The translations under genes and the position numbers were made by a program. From assembly GCA_026008535.1 (NCBI GenBank), contig BRKX01000014.1:6323001-6387000 (forward strand): DNA of 64,000 bases. The letters run 5' to 3'. Under the pieces are notes generated by a model. The model worked only from the letters and a program-made list of their open reading frames with translations. It was not told the origin of the DNA and searched no databases. Below are positions 36,902 through 47,731 of this stretch, piece after piece. Source of the DNA: Perilla frutescens. Lineage: Eukaryota > Streptophyta > Magnoliopsida > Lamiales > Lamiaceae. How positions within the stretch are numbered: the stretch's first letter is position 1; every line of letters begins with the position of its first letter.

Positions 36902-37278
36902 CCACATAAATTTCTTATTACCCTCTGTGTTACACTCCTTGTAGGCTAGGGCACTTTCAAATTACAAGTTTTTTTTATATCTTTTATGATTTAGTTTAAT
37001 TTTGTGATTGTTTCTTAGGGTTCATCCCACCCAATTAGAATTTATAATTATTTTATAATATTTAATTTTCACTTTTTAACTAATAACTCATTATTATGAT
37101 TGATTTTTTCAAAATTATGTTTTATAATTTTATTATTCATTTTTTATTGATAAATATTGACTATGATTATTTATATTATGATTAATTTTTTATTTCATAA
37201 TAAATATTAATAAAACCATAAATTTAATGGTAAAAATACCGGGTGAAACATGAAAAAAATGTAACAAGAAATAGTCCG
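36902..37278 (+). mobile_element. MITE-like element, same family as 39625-39995
   Basis: About 377 bp with imperfect inverted ends (TTTCTTATTACCCTC... at the left; CGGACTATTTCTTGTTACA on the reverse strand of the right). The body is colinear with the reverse complement of 39625-39995 (shared GTTCATCCCACCCAATTAG, TTTTTAACTAATAA and AATAAATATTA). No clean target duplication was seen. It lies just upstream of the ERF gene. Confidence 0.7.
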
Positions 37279-37406
37279 ATTTTTCAGTCACAAAGCAAAC
37301 TCGTGTCACGTCTGAAATTTATTTCGCCTTCAATCAATATTTTTTCTAAAAGTCAATCCCCATCGGACTAATTCAAACCGTCGCGTCTGACTTCAATCTT
37401 TCTAAA

Positions 37407-37414
37407 TATATATT
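37407..37414 (+). promoter_or_regulatory. Putative TATA box of the ERF gene
   Basis: TATATATT about 117 nt upstream of the ATG, followed by a CT-rich leader. The assignment is tentative because TA-rich motifs are common here. Confidence 0.35.
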
Positions 37415-37444
37415 ATTCAGCACACTAATTTTCACTGCGTGCTT

Positions 37445-37464
37445 GCCTCTCTCTCTCTCTCTCT
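37445..37464. repeat. CT-rich leader repeat of the ERF gene
   Basis: A short CT run in the probable 5' UTR. Such pyrimidine stretches are common in plant 5' leaders. Confidence 0.7.
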
Positions 37465-37523
37465 ACATATATATGATATATCCATATATGTATATGTATT
37501 TGCATTTTTCATAGACATATAAA

Positions 37524-37931
37524 ATGGAAGCAGATAAAGGGGGTCAAAAGGAACACAAATATCGCGGCATTAGGCGGCGGCCGTGGGGGAAATACGCGGC
37601 GGAGATACGCCACCCTAACCGGAGCGGAGCGCAGCTGTGGCTCGGCACGTTCGAGACGGAGGAGGAGGCGGCGCGTGCCTATGACAGGGCGGCATATTCC
37701 CTGAGGGGTCATCAGGCCATTCTCAATTTCCCTAACGACGGCCTCTACACGGATGCAGCTGCCTCCGTCGCGCCAATTCATTCAGGCGAATCATCGTCTC
37801 ATTCGAAGGGCCCCGGAGCAACGCATGGGGGGTCAACGGGGCCCGGGAAACAAGTTATCGAGCTCGAGTATTTTGATAACGAGTTGTTGGAGGATCTACT
37901 TGAGTTTCGAGGGCAGGAGGGTAAACCTTAG
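37524..37931 (+). CDS. ERF098-like: AP2/ERF transcription factor, group IX (ERF095-098-like)
   Basis: A 135-aa intronless protein expected to bind GCC-box-type promoters in the nucleus and activate transcription. The single AP2/ERF domain spans residues 13-70, with YRG at 13-15, WGK at 21-23, AAEIR at 25-29, WLG at 39-41, RAYD at 51-54 and the closing LNFP at 67-70. The C-terminus has VIELEYFDNELLEDLLE, containing an EDLL motif at 123-126; in the Arabidopsis ERF98/TDR1 relative this is a described activation motif. Small size, a domain almost at the N-terminus and this tail place it with ERF095-098. Oddity: the Asp after EIR, characteristic of ERF-type domains, is His30 here. The gene is GC-rich relative to its flanks, as usual for intronless ERFs. 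Ethylene, jasmonate or stress induction is inferred from relatives only. Confidence 0.95.
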   Translation: MEADKGGQKEHKYRGIRRRPWGKYAAEIRHPNRSGAQLWLGTFETEEEAARAYDRAAYSLRGHQAILNFPNDGLYTDAAASVAPIHSGESSSHSKGPGATHGGSTGPGKQVIELEYFDNELLEDLLEFRGQEGKP

Positions 37932-37934
37932 TTA

Positions 37935-38641
37935 GGTCATGACGTGATTATGATCAATATTTTTTAGTCGAAGATTTCATTAGCTAATTAATGATCAGGA
38001 TGGAAGCATGTATAAAGCTAAGGAAATTATGTTGTTTTCTTGTGATTATATTGCCAATTTTGAATTGTTTGTATACAAATTTCTTGTGTTTACACACCAT
38101 ATTGCGGACACTTAAAGAGTGTCATGTGCGTACTATATATGTAAAACTAATATTCACATAAACTTTAAGTCTTTAATTTATATTAAAATGGATGCAAACC
38201 TTAATTATACTCCTAATCGTATGACCATTTCATATATGTGAGTCTATGTGTGTTTATGTGATTGTATAGAATGTGTGTGTTATATATATATATATATATA
38301 TATATATAATGTAGAACGTGTACCAAATAATTTCACATAAATAGTACATTAGAGTTAGAAATTATGAAATTTTAAATTTCAAATTTTCATTATTTTGTTT
38401 TAAATAAATTGGGATCTTTTATCTCCTTTTTCCATCGATAACTCCTATCACTTTGATTGATTGTACCATGAGTAGTATCAGAATTTAAAAAAAATGAAAA
38501 TTTAAAAGGTTTCAATTCAAAGCTCCCATTAATTATATTAAATTAAGCCCTTTGATTACACCATAATTAAGTAGTATTGTTATAAAAAAATTGGAAATTC
38601 AAATATTTTGGTTTAATTTCTTCTTATAAAAGATAACTCGC
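37935..38641. other. ERF 3' UTR side and AT-rich spacer
   Basis: It contains the probable ERF 3' UTR, a (TA)n array at 38280-38309, and no further gene. Confidence 0.6.
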
Positions 38642-38644
38642 TTA

Positions 38645-39447
38645 GAGCATCTCCACCTGTACTGAAAAACTCATTTTGCGGTTGAGATTTTACTCCAATC
38701 CACACCAAAACTCAAACCCATTATGGTGCAAATCAATTTTTCTCTCTCCAAAAAAAAGGCAAATATGCGTATCTCCTATAGCAAACGCAAATGCAATGCA
38801 AATCAGCTTTTTTTCTTTATTTAATTGCATATGGGTCCTTTTGTGTTAGAAATTTACAATACTTACTAGTATGATTTACTATTAATTAATAATTTATTTT
38901 ATTATTTATATGTTTTATTTTTATATATTTGGATCTTTTTATAGGAGAATTACTAAAATATAATACTAAAATTTAAAGCACATTAACATAAAAGTTATGT
39001 AATTTCCTATGCAATCATATGTGGGGGGAGTATACTAATTTCGAGATTTGAATAACCATGTACTTTTATTCTGCTTTAAACTTATGTAATTTTCTTTTCA
39101 TGTTGTGTAATTTTCTCTTATTTAATAAATTTTAATTTTAGTATTTTCTAATATCATTAACAATTAATTTATCGAGTAATATTTTATTTTGTATAAAATA
39201 TTTTTTGATAATTATTTTTTAATACAATGTTGTGTATATAACAAAAAAAATAAGAGGTTCAATTTATAAATTTTGATAAATATGTGGGTGTTATTGAAAT
39301 AAACATGATAAATAGTAAAAGGTGGAATATACTGAGAATATTCTTTTGAGTTTGAGTTTAGATTTGTGAGTTGGAGATAAATTACTGTTTGATGTGACAC
39401 TTACTGCATTTTGAGTTTGAGTTTAGGTATCTCGGTTGGGGATGGTC
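38645..39447. mobile_element. PIF/Harbinger (Tourist-like) non-autonomous element
   Basis: It is flanked by TTA at 38642-38644 and 39448-39450. The termini GAGCATCTCCACCT and (reverse strand) GACCATCCCCAACC are inverted repeats of the common plant Harbinger type, with further CAAACTC/GAGTTTG pairing inside. 803 bp with no transposase. Confidence 0.7.
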
Positions 39448-39624
39448 TTACTGGGTGATATATAGATGAAAAAGATGTATTCGGGCTTTGCAAAAATAGT
39501 GGTTTGACCGTTTGACTGCATTTTCTTAGTTAGGGAATGAATTATGACTTGTAAGGATAAAATAATAATTTCAAATAATATTTTTTATTAAATAATTTTT
39601 TTGGCGATAAATAGGGGTTCAAAT

Positions 39625-39995
39625 TTTCAGTTACACTTCTATGAATTTTACTCCATGTTTCACTATAAAATTTATAATTTTAATAATATTTATTATAAAA
39701 TAAAAATCAATTCTAACTTAAATAATCGTAGTCAACATTTATAAAAAAATGAATTAAAAAAGTTATAAAATTTAATTTTGAATTAATCCACCATAATAAT
39801 GAATTATTAGTTAAAAATTAAAAATAAAATACTAAAAAATAATGATAAACCCTAATTGGGTGGGATGAACACTAAAAAATAATCTTATAATTAAACTAAT
39901 TAAATCTCAAAAATATAATTGAAGAAAAAAATATATAAAAAATACATAATTTGAAAATGTAACACGAGGTGTAATACAAATAGTATAATAAGAAA
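39625..39995 (-). mobile_element. MITE-like element, reverse-oriented copy of 36902-37278
   Basis: Its reverse complement follows the 36902 element motif by motif (TTCTTATTA, TGTTACA, GTTCATCCCACCCAATTAG, TTTTTAACTAATAATTCATTATTATG, AATAAATATTA, GTGAAACATG). The ends are imperfect inverted repeats and no clean target duplication was found. Confidence 0.7.
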
Positions 39996-40084
39996 TCTCA
40001 AGTGGATAACTAGTGTGTTGATAATAATAATTAATCAAAGTTATATAAAACGTATAAAATTCCTAGAAATTGGTGAAATATTTG

Positions 40085-40105
40085 CTAAATATCACACATT
40101 GGTTG
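40085..40105 (+). mobile_element. Left piece of a TRIM-like LTR split by copia insertion
   Basis: TAAATATCACACATTGGTTG matches AAATATCCCACATTGGTTGG at about 45670-45690. It is therefore the start of a TRIM-type LTR whose remainder resumes at 45493, after the copia element. Confidence 0.6.
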
Positions 40106-40443
40106 TGTTAGAATTGCTTTGTCTTCCACCTGCTCGACCAAATGCTCGTTGTTCTATCTTCCACCTGTTCCACCAAATGACCAAATGCTCCACTGGTGAA
40201 TTGTTTTGACTCAAGCCCATGCAAGCGTCCACGTGGCATCTTGGACTAGTTATGGAATAATCCTCACCGTTGCTGAACCTTGAGTTGGATCAACATCTAC
40301 AGTCGTTGATCTTTTCTATTTTCCCGCTTTCAGACATTGTATAAATAGCCAACTAGCACATTTCATTTGGATTGTATTGTTTTAGTTTGATCTCTGTAAT
40401 TGAAAAGATATTTTTCAGATATGAATAAATCTAGTTTCTATCA
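40106..40443 (+). repeat. 5' LTR of copia element 1
   Basis: 338 bp, TG...CA. It contains TATAAATAG near 40341, the probable promoter, so transcription would start within the LTR and read rightward. Confidence 0.93.
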
Positions 40444-40456
40444 TGGTATCTAGAGC
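40444..40456 (+). other. Primer-binding site (initiator tRNA-Met type)
   Basis: TGGTATCTAGAGC directly abuts the LTR. The usual copia PBS is TGGTATCAGAGC, so this copy carries a one- to two-base change. Confidence 0.8.
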
Positions 40457-40600
40457 AAGGTTCTAGACGAATCCACTGTTTTCACCGATTGATTCTCAGT
40501 TTTCCTTTTGATTTTATCTTCAATCTCCATATTGACCAATCATGACAAAAAAAACCATCAATTTTCATGGCGACAAGCGCGGGATGAAGAACTCGGTTTC

Positions 40601-43600
40601 ATGGAAAATAATAACCTGGAAAGAGGGGATCACAGTGGCACCAGCAACACTCGAAGAAATCAAGCTGGATCTGAAGTTGAATCAACACCACAGATTAACA
40701 ACAATCTGGTTCTTCCACAAACTGAACGAGCTGAAGGATTACGGTTGGGATACGTGAAGGCTGATAACAATAATCATCGATCATTGGCAAATGATGAACT
40801 ATACTTGGCTCCTAGCGATCATCCTGGTATGAATCTTACCTCTGATCTATTCGATGGTAGTAATTTTCATGGATGGTGTAGGTCAATTAGGCGTGGCTTA
40901 CTTTCTAGAAACAAATTAAGGATGATTGATGGATCATTACCACAGCCTAGCAGTGAATCAACAGATTATATGGCATGGTTGCGTGTTGACTATATTGTAT
41001 TTAATTGACTATGTAACTCAATGGTTAAGGAAATGGCGAGAGGGTTCCAAAACTTAGAGACTTCACATCAACTGTGGGAAGAGTTACATCGTAGGTTTGG
41101 CACTACAAACGGTCCACGAATTTATAAATTGCGTCGGGAAATTGCCACCTATAGTCAACAATCACAAAGCGTTATGCTTTATTTCAATAATTTGACATCT
41201 TTGTGGGATGATCTGACTCTACTTAAGAATTCTAGAGCATGTGTTTGTGAGGCACAAGATGATATTAAAGCTGATTTAGAGGAGGAACACCTCATGCAAT
41301 TTCTTATGGGGTTAGATGATTGTTATGACACTGTTCGACATCAAATTTTAATCATGCACCCCCTACCCACTGTTAGTCAAGCTTACTCGAGAGTTCTACA
41401 AGTTGAGGAACAAATCAAAGTTTCAAGCCAACTTACTGACAATACTGAGCACTCAGCCTTGTATAGCTCTCAAAAGGAAGGATTTAGAGTTTTTAAGAAG
41501 AGACTTACTAAGGAAGAAAAGAGTCGGCTACGTTGCGATCATTGTGGAGGGAAGAGGCACATTAAAGCTGACTGTTTTGACATTGTGGGAGTACCTGATT
41601 GGTACAGAAAATTTAGAGATGAAAGGTCAAAAGTAAAGGCTCAATTTGCTTCACAACAGGAAGAAGAAGTAAGTAACTTTGACACAGATTCAGTTAAGGG
41701 GGGAAGAGAAGGAGATTCAAAAGATAATCTTGTCTTAAGTCAGTTAGTGCAGACAGAGATAGCAAAGCATTTATCACAGTTCTTCCAAAAGGGAAATAGA
41801 GGAGAAACTTCAGCAGATGGAGTTGCTAATTTGGCAAACATGGGAGAAGTTGATCTCGGCTCATCCCCTATTGCCTTTAAAGGACACTATGCTTTTGGTG
41901 CATCAGAGGTAGTGAAACAAACAGACTGGATTGTAGACTCTGGTGCTAGTCACCACATGTGTTTTCAAGTTGAGTTGCTCACTGACTTGAAGAGGCTTAG
42001 GCATCCTCTGCAAATTTTTATCCCAGATGGGAGTAGTATTTGGGTGTATCTTGCGGGAACAGCAAGACTTAATGATAAATTGATGTTGGAAAATGTGCTC
42101 TTTGCACCTCAGTTTACCCACAACCTACTATCTGTGGGGCAGCTTACTAAGGATTTGGATGGGAAAGTTCACTTTTCAGCATCTCACTGTACTATTAAAA
42201 GGAGATCAAATGACTTTGTTCTGGGAATATGCAAACTAAAGAAATCTTTATATGTTTTTCCACAAGATGTTAATACAGCTGGAAGGACTTATTCAGCTAC
42301 TGCAACATTTGATATTGTCAAATTACATGAGATACTTGGACGTCCATCCATCACTACTATGGAACATCTTACTGATTGCAGAAAGCGTTTAAGAAGGGGA
42401 GATTTAGATGCTATCAAGACTTGTGAGGTTTGCTACCAAGCAAAACAACAGCGGAATCCGTTTCCTCAGTTGAACAGGAGAAGTGACTCCTTGTTTGCGT
42501 TGATTCACATGGACGTATGGGGGTCATGTCATGAAGAGAACTTAACAGGGACTTCATATTTTTTGACAGTTGTTGAAGATCATAGTAGGGCCACTTGGAC
42601 TTTTTTGTTCAAATCTAAAATGCAGGTATGGCACCTCATAAAATGGTTCATTGCTAGGGTTAATACACAGTTTGGAAGGCAGATAAAAGCCCTTCGAACT
42701 GACAATGGTGGAGAATTCACTAGCCATAATGTGAAGTTGCTTCTACAGAAAAATGGTATCCAACATCAAAAATCATGTGCTTATTCACCTCAGCAAAACG
42801 GGGTGGTTGAAAGGAAGCATAGGCACCTGCTACAGGTAGCCCGAGCTTTGATGTTTCACAGTAAATTACCTACTCGTTTCTGGCCATTCTCCATTCTCCA
42901 TGCTACATGGCTTGTGAACTGATTGTCTTCTGTGATTCTTGACTAGATTTCACTTTATGAGGTGTTGTTTGGCAAGGCACCTGAGATACAAAATCTGCAG
43001 CCATTTGGCTGTTTAGCTTACATGGGTAATAGCTTGCCTTCAAAAGGGAAATTTGACTCAAGGAGCACTAAATGTGTATTTCTTGGGTATTCACCACACA
43101 ATAAGGGCTACACTCTTTATAACCTGGTGAGTCAAAAGGTCTGCATCAGCAGAGATATTGTTTTTATTCCTACGATTTTTGCAGGATTCCCAAATACCTT
43201 CATTGCCTTTTCATAGTTTCACTTTACCTCTTAGTACAGCTATTATGGATGATCAAATACCTGATCTTAGCTCTGATTTACAAAATCATCCTCCTACTTC
43301 TCTTACTTCAGAACCTCACTCTTCCCAGATCATATATCATAGTTCAGAAATTGTATCACCTTCAATTCCTACCACAGAATCTATCACTGAGTCTCTCAAA
43401 CAAAATACAATAACACCTGCTCCAGTGCTTATGAGAAGCACCAGAGTTTGTAATCCACCATCTTACCTACAAGATTATGTGTGCAACTCTACTTTGATCT
43501 CAACCATAACAGATCCTTCACTCAGTCTTACTCCACACACTTTTCCACACTATATTTCTCCAGCATTGTCCTCTAAGTACACTGCCTATTTGATGAATGT

Positions 43601-45154
43601 ACAGCTGGTTCAAGAGCCAAAAAGCTACACAGAGGCCTGCAACTCTCCGGAATGGCAGACTGCTATGAATAAGGAATTGGCAGCACTTGAAGAGAATCAC
43701 ACCTGGGAAGTGGTTCCATTGCCACCTGGAAAAACTGCCATAGGCTCTAAGTGGGTGTTTAAAGTCAAACTTAATGCAGATGGTTCCATAGAGCGCTACA
43801 AGGCCCGCTTAGTTGCTAAAGGATACAATCAATCATTTGGGATTGATTACCAGGAAGTTTTCTCACCGGTTGCAAAGATGGTCACAGTGAGACTTTTCCT
43901 AGCTTTGGCAACTCAATTTTCTTGGTTTTTGCACCAAATCGACATTAATAATGCTTTTTTACATGGGAACCTTTCTGATGAAATATATATGCGTTTATCT
44001 CAGGGTTACAACAAAGGAAAACCTGGGGATGCTTGCAAGCTTATCAAAAGTTTATATGGGCTTAAACAAGCCTCTAGGGAGTGGAACACTGAATTGGGTA
44101 AGCATCTTATCTCTATTAGATTTACTCAGTCCTCTGGTGATCATTGTTTTTACTTCAAGGGATCTGGATGTTCCTTCATTGCTCTATTGGTCTACGTTGA
44201 TGATATCCTTCTTTTAGGGCCATCACTTGCTTTAATTTCCTCAGTTAAAGCTTCATTGCATAAAGTTTTTACTATCAAAGATTTGGGTGAAGCAAAGTTT
44301 TTCTTGGGAATGGAAATAGCAAGGTCCACTACCGGTACCTACTTGTGTCAACGTAAATACATCCTTGACTTAGTTGATTCTATTAGCATGAGTGGTAGTC
44401 GTTCAGCTAGGACACCATTTCTTTCTGGGCTTACACTTCAACATCAAGGAACTCCTTTAGATGACTCCGAATCTTACAGACGACTTGTTGGCAAGTTATT
44501 ATACTTGAATTTAACACGTCCTGATCTTTCCTATTCGGTACAACAACTTAGCCAATTTGTGAACTGCCCCACCATTGATCACTGGAATGCTGTTATTCAT
44601 GTACTGCGATACTTAAAAGGCACATCTTCCCTTGGTCTTTTATACACTCCTTCTTCTTCCCTGAATCTCAAAGCTCACTGTGATGTCGATTGGGGCTCAT
44701 GCATCGATACAAGAAGGTCTTTGACTGGTTATTGTGTTACCCTTGGATCTTGCTTGGTTTCGTGGCGCTGTAAAAAACAAGATACCGTTTCTTTATCCAC
44801 AGCGGAAGCTGAGTACCGCAGCCTTAGTTATACAACTCGAGAACTTCTTTGGTTGTCGTATATGTTGCAAGATTTCTCAATCTCAGTCAGTCTACCTATT
44901 CCCGTATATTGTGATAATCAAGCTGTCATTCAAATCATGCAACATCAGGTGTATCACGAACGTACAAAACATTTGGACATAGACTGCCATTTTGCTCGGT
45001 CTCATTTTTTGTAGGGTTTTATTCTTCCATCCTATATTTCCTCTGCTAATCAACTTGCAGATTTATTTACAAAATCGCTCCCGGGGCCACGTTTCAGGTT
45101 ACTCTTATCCTGCCTTCGACTTGGCGATCTTCACCGAGTCGAGTCTGCAGGGGG
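40601..45154 (+). pseudogene. Copia gag-pol polyprotein, four stops and one frameshift
   Basis: Domain order: gag (about 40601-41560), zinc knuckle CX2CX4HX4C (CDHCGGKRHIKADC, about 41540-41580), protease (VDSGASHHM, 41935-41960), integrase (HMDVWGS, RTDNGGEF, NGVVERKH, about 42420-43150), reverse transcriptase with YVDD (about 44195) and RNase H (STAEAEYRSL, about 44800). This protease-integrase-RT order is diagnostic of Ty1/copia. In-frame stops lie at 41006-41008, 42920-42922, 42944-42946 and 45012-45014, and the frame shifts between about 43160 and 43200. All four stops are explained by single C-to-T or G-to-A changes of Gln, Arg or Trp codons. It is related to but distinct from the element at 60760. 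Confidence 0.93.
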
Positions 45155-45492
45155 TGTTAGAATTGTTTTGTCTTCCACCTACTCGACCAAATGCTCGTTG
45201 CTCTATCTTCCACCTGTTCGACCAAATGACCAAATGCTCCACTGGTGAATTGTTTTGACTCAAGCCCATGCAAGCGTCCACGTGGCATCTTGGACTAGTT
45301 ATGGAATAATCCTCACCGTTGCTGAACCTTGAGTTGGATCAACATCTACAGTCGTTGATCTTTTCTATTTTCCCGCTTTCAGACATTGTATAAATAGCCA
45401 ACTAGCGCATTTCATTTGGATTGTATTGTTTTAGTTTGATCTCTGTAATTGAAAAGATATTTTTCAGATATGAATAAATCTAGTTTCTATCA
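45155..45492 (+). repeat. 3' LTR of copia element 1
   Basis: Same length as the 5' LTR with about five differences, four of them transitions. Under a commonly used plant LTR rate (1.3e-8 per site per year) this would be roughly half a million years; the rate for this species is unknown. Confidence 0.93.
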
Positions 45493-45950
45493 GTGGAAAG
45501 TGCCATATGCCACTTATTAAGGTGAGGGCAATCCTCCCCTTACAAGTCGGTTTTGTGAGGGTGAATTAGGCCCGATATTCATTTCTAACATGGTATCAGA
45601 GCCAACCCCAATTTCAATGTTGGGGCACCCAATATCGAGGTCTCGGCAATTTGTGGCTTAATTCGTATTAAATATCCCACATTGGTTGGTAAAAAAAATG
45701 CTTATAAATCAGAGTGGATCCTTAAAATCTTTGGAAATTAGAGTCGATTCTTAAAATAATAAGAAGCCGATTTTATGAGGGTGAGTTAGGTCCGATATCC
45801 ATTTTTAATAGTAATATTCATGGTAATACAAAAATATAAATACAAACCTCACATCTTACAAAACAGTGATAAATTTTAAAAAAAATGCTTACAAATCAGA
45901 GTGGATCCTTAAAATCTTTAGAAATAAGAGTCGATTCTTAAAATAATAAG
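45493..45950 (+). mobile_element. TRIM-like element remainder, with nested repeat
   Basis: An LTR remainder (45493-45590, ending CTAACA) abuts a TGGTATCAGAGCC primer-binding site at 45591. A second LTR-like copy starts near 45670 (AAATATCCCACATTGG) and ends near 45810. A block AAAAATGCTTAYAAATCAGAG plus about 60 following bases occurs at 45697 and again at 45883. It has no coding capacity and is too short for an autonomous retrotransposon. Confidence 0.65.
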
Positions 45951-46011
45951 AGATCTCCAATTAAGGGGAAAAAATAGAGGAAACAAGAATTCTTCGGCTT
46001 ACGCTCCAGCC

Positions 46012-46677
46012 ATGGCCGCCTCCTTCTCCCTACTCCCGTCGTCGGTGAATTGGTCCTTGGGTTTTTCAAAGGACCAATTCTTATTTCCGTTCCCCAATTT
46101 CCTATTCTCGGAGGAAGCTGAACACGGTGATGATGTGCCTTCCAGTTCCATCATCACTATCATCGTCGGCGTCGCCGTGGCTGGCCACCCTCGAAAGTTC
46201 TACAGCCCTGCGGAGAAGAAAGAAGTGAGTTTGAGCCTCCCCGAAAAATAAGAAGTTGAATTCCGGCAGTCAAAAGCTCCTCTACTGCGTCAACGATGAG
46301 TTCGAGGAGCTGGATGAGTTTTTTTGCAAATTGAAATATCTGGTTGTTTGGGAGGAGTCCAGCGAGCTCTTTCTGGTGCATCGCTACGTCGTGTAGATCG
46401 AATATCTCCGGATGGATCATCCCGTGTCGATACTCGATAGAGGTGATGATGCTAGTGTTCCTTACAAGACCTTTTTCTTCGGTATCAATGTTCTAAAATT
46501 TGGCGGCGGTGGTGAGTTCAGGCCGGTTTATGGTAGCTTCCTTTACGACGGTGTCTCCGGCGTTGAATCCCGATGCTATTTACTTAATTCGTTGACCCAG
46601 ACCATGCAATGGAACCCTCTCTACGGCCACGATAACGGCGTCTACGATTGTGGGAACAAGAAAATGAATTTTTAATG
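46012..46677 (+). pseudogene. F-box/DUF295 (KIB)-like pseudogene fragment
   Basis: An island of coding-like composition. The first frame (46012-46251) contains RKFYSPAEKKEVSLSLPE, resembling the FYSL...LPE repeat of DUF295 proteins. The frame then shifts by one and continues from about 46259 with LLYCVNDEFEEL, YLVVWEESSELFLVHRYV, KTFFFGINVLKF and SRCYLLNS, matching the DUF295 pattern of a YLVES-ELLLV strand followed by VFKLD. A TAG at 46396-46398 also breaks it. DUF295 genes are F-box-associated and very numerous in plants. No F-box remains, so this is a dead partial copy. The family match is by eye. Confidence 0.5.
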
Positions 46678-46766
46678 ACAAAAAATTTAATTCCTCAAAA
46701 AAAAATGACAAAAAAATTAATTTAATTATATTATTCGGGTGCCTATGTGGTTCTTTCCCAATCAAA

Positions 46767-46770
46767 TGTA

Positions 46771-46815
<45 letters not shown>
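46767..46815. repeat. Compound AAT/ATT microsatellite
   Basis: An AAT run followed by an ATT run, which together form a perfect palindrome. Confidence 0.9.
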
Positions 46816-46816
<1 letters not shown>

Positions 46817-46841
46817 TCAAATATTATCAGTTTCTTCCCTA

Positions 46842-47159
46842 TTTTTTTTTGAAGTCGAGGGTAATCCGCAGCCGCTACCGTGGTGCGCACTGGGTCAACC
46901 CCGCCCCTGTGTAATAGCCTGCAAACCTACACAGGGGAGTTTTTTTTGGATGTCGAGGGTAATCCGCAGCCGCTACCGTGGTGCGCACTGGGTAAACCCC
47001 GCCCCTATGTAATAGCCTGCAAACCTACACAGGGGAGGTAAACCACACTTGGCAAGCCAGGTGTGACAGGCTCACACCTAGTGGTGTTGGTGGTGGGTCG
47101 AACTTGAGACCTTTGGCCTCAAGAAACACCACTCCACCACTAGGCGATCCCCAAAGGGA
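46842..47159 (-). mobile_element. Dimeric Au-type SINE with a single 18-bp TSD
   Basis: On the minus strand a full Au-type SINE (47159 down to about 46948, head GGGGATCGCCTAGTGGTGG) runs into A8. A second, 5'-truncated monomer follows (46939 down to 46851, only the 3' part beginning CTCCCCTGTGTAGG) with its own A tail. CAGTTTCTTCCCTATTTT occurs at 46828-46845 and 47160-47177, outside both monomers, and no target duplication separates them. The pair therefore looks like one insertion. Confidence 0.85.
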
Positions 47160-47177
47160 CAGTTTCTTCCCTATTTT

Positions 47178-47548
47178 ATGTCATATTATCAGGTTGTCTT
47201 CATAAATAATAATGTTATCAATTAGCCATCTAGTATTAGTGCACAACTGTTAATTGTAATACCGTACACGACTGCGATTCTAAATAATATCCGTTTTATG
47301 TGAATCCAAATAATTTGGCAATTTCTGTGGTTAATTAAATAATAGCGAATAATATTTACACTCAAATTTTTCTTCTATTTATTTTAATTTTAAAAGCCTG
47401 TTTTTTTAAATATAATTGCATATAATTATGGTAATTATCTATTTAATCAATTAATCATTCTATGTATATAAATGTATCAATTAACGTGATTGAACATTAA
47501 TTACATAATTAGTCAAAGCTATGTATGATAACTATATGTTTAATTACA
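47178..47548. other. AT-rich spacer
   Basis: No gene. TAATTACATAATTAGTC occurs twice, near 47497 and 47540, just before the next SINE. Confidence 0.5.
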
Positions 47549-47555
47549 TAATTAG

Positions 47556-47731
47556 TCTCAAGTTCGATCCACCACCAACACCATTAGGTGTGAGCCTGTC
47601 ACACCTGACTTGCCAATTGTGGTTTACCTCCTCTGTGTAGGTTTGCAGGCTATTACACAGGGGCGGGGTTTACCCAGTGCGCACCACCGTAGCGGCTGCG
47701 GGTTACCCTCGACATCCAAAAAAAAAAGAGT
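47556..47731 (+). mobile_element. 5'-truncated Au-type SINE
   Basis: It starts at the box B region (TCTCAAGTTCGATCC), lacks the tRNA head, keeps the full 3' body (GGGGCGGGGTTTACCCAG, GTAGCGGCTGCGGGTTACC) and ends CGACATCC plus A10. Confidence 0.85.

Larger units (their letters stand above)
40106..45492 (+). mobile_element. Ty1/copia retrotransposon, structurally complete, 5387 bp
   Basis: Two 338-bp LTRs (40106-40443 and 45155-45492, both TGTTAG...TATCA) flank a primer-binding site, one gag-pol frame and a purine-rich tract (TGCAGGGGG). The LTRs differ by about 5 bases by eye (about 1.5%), so insertion was recent. The internal frame is broken by four stops and one frameshift, so it is non-autonomous. 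No 5-bp target duplication is visible: GGTTG precedes it and GTGGA follows. Confidence 0.95.
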
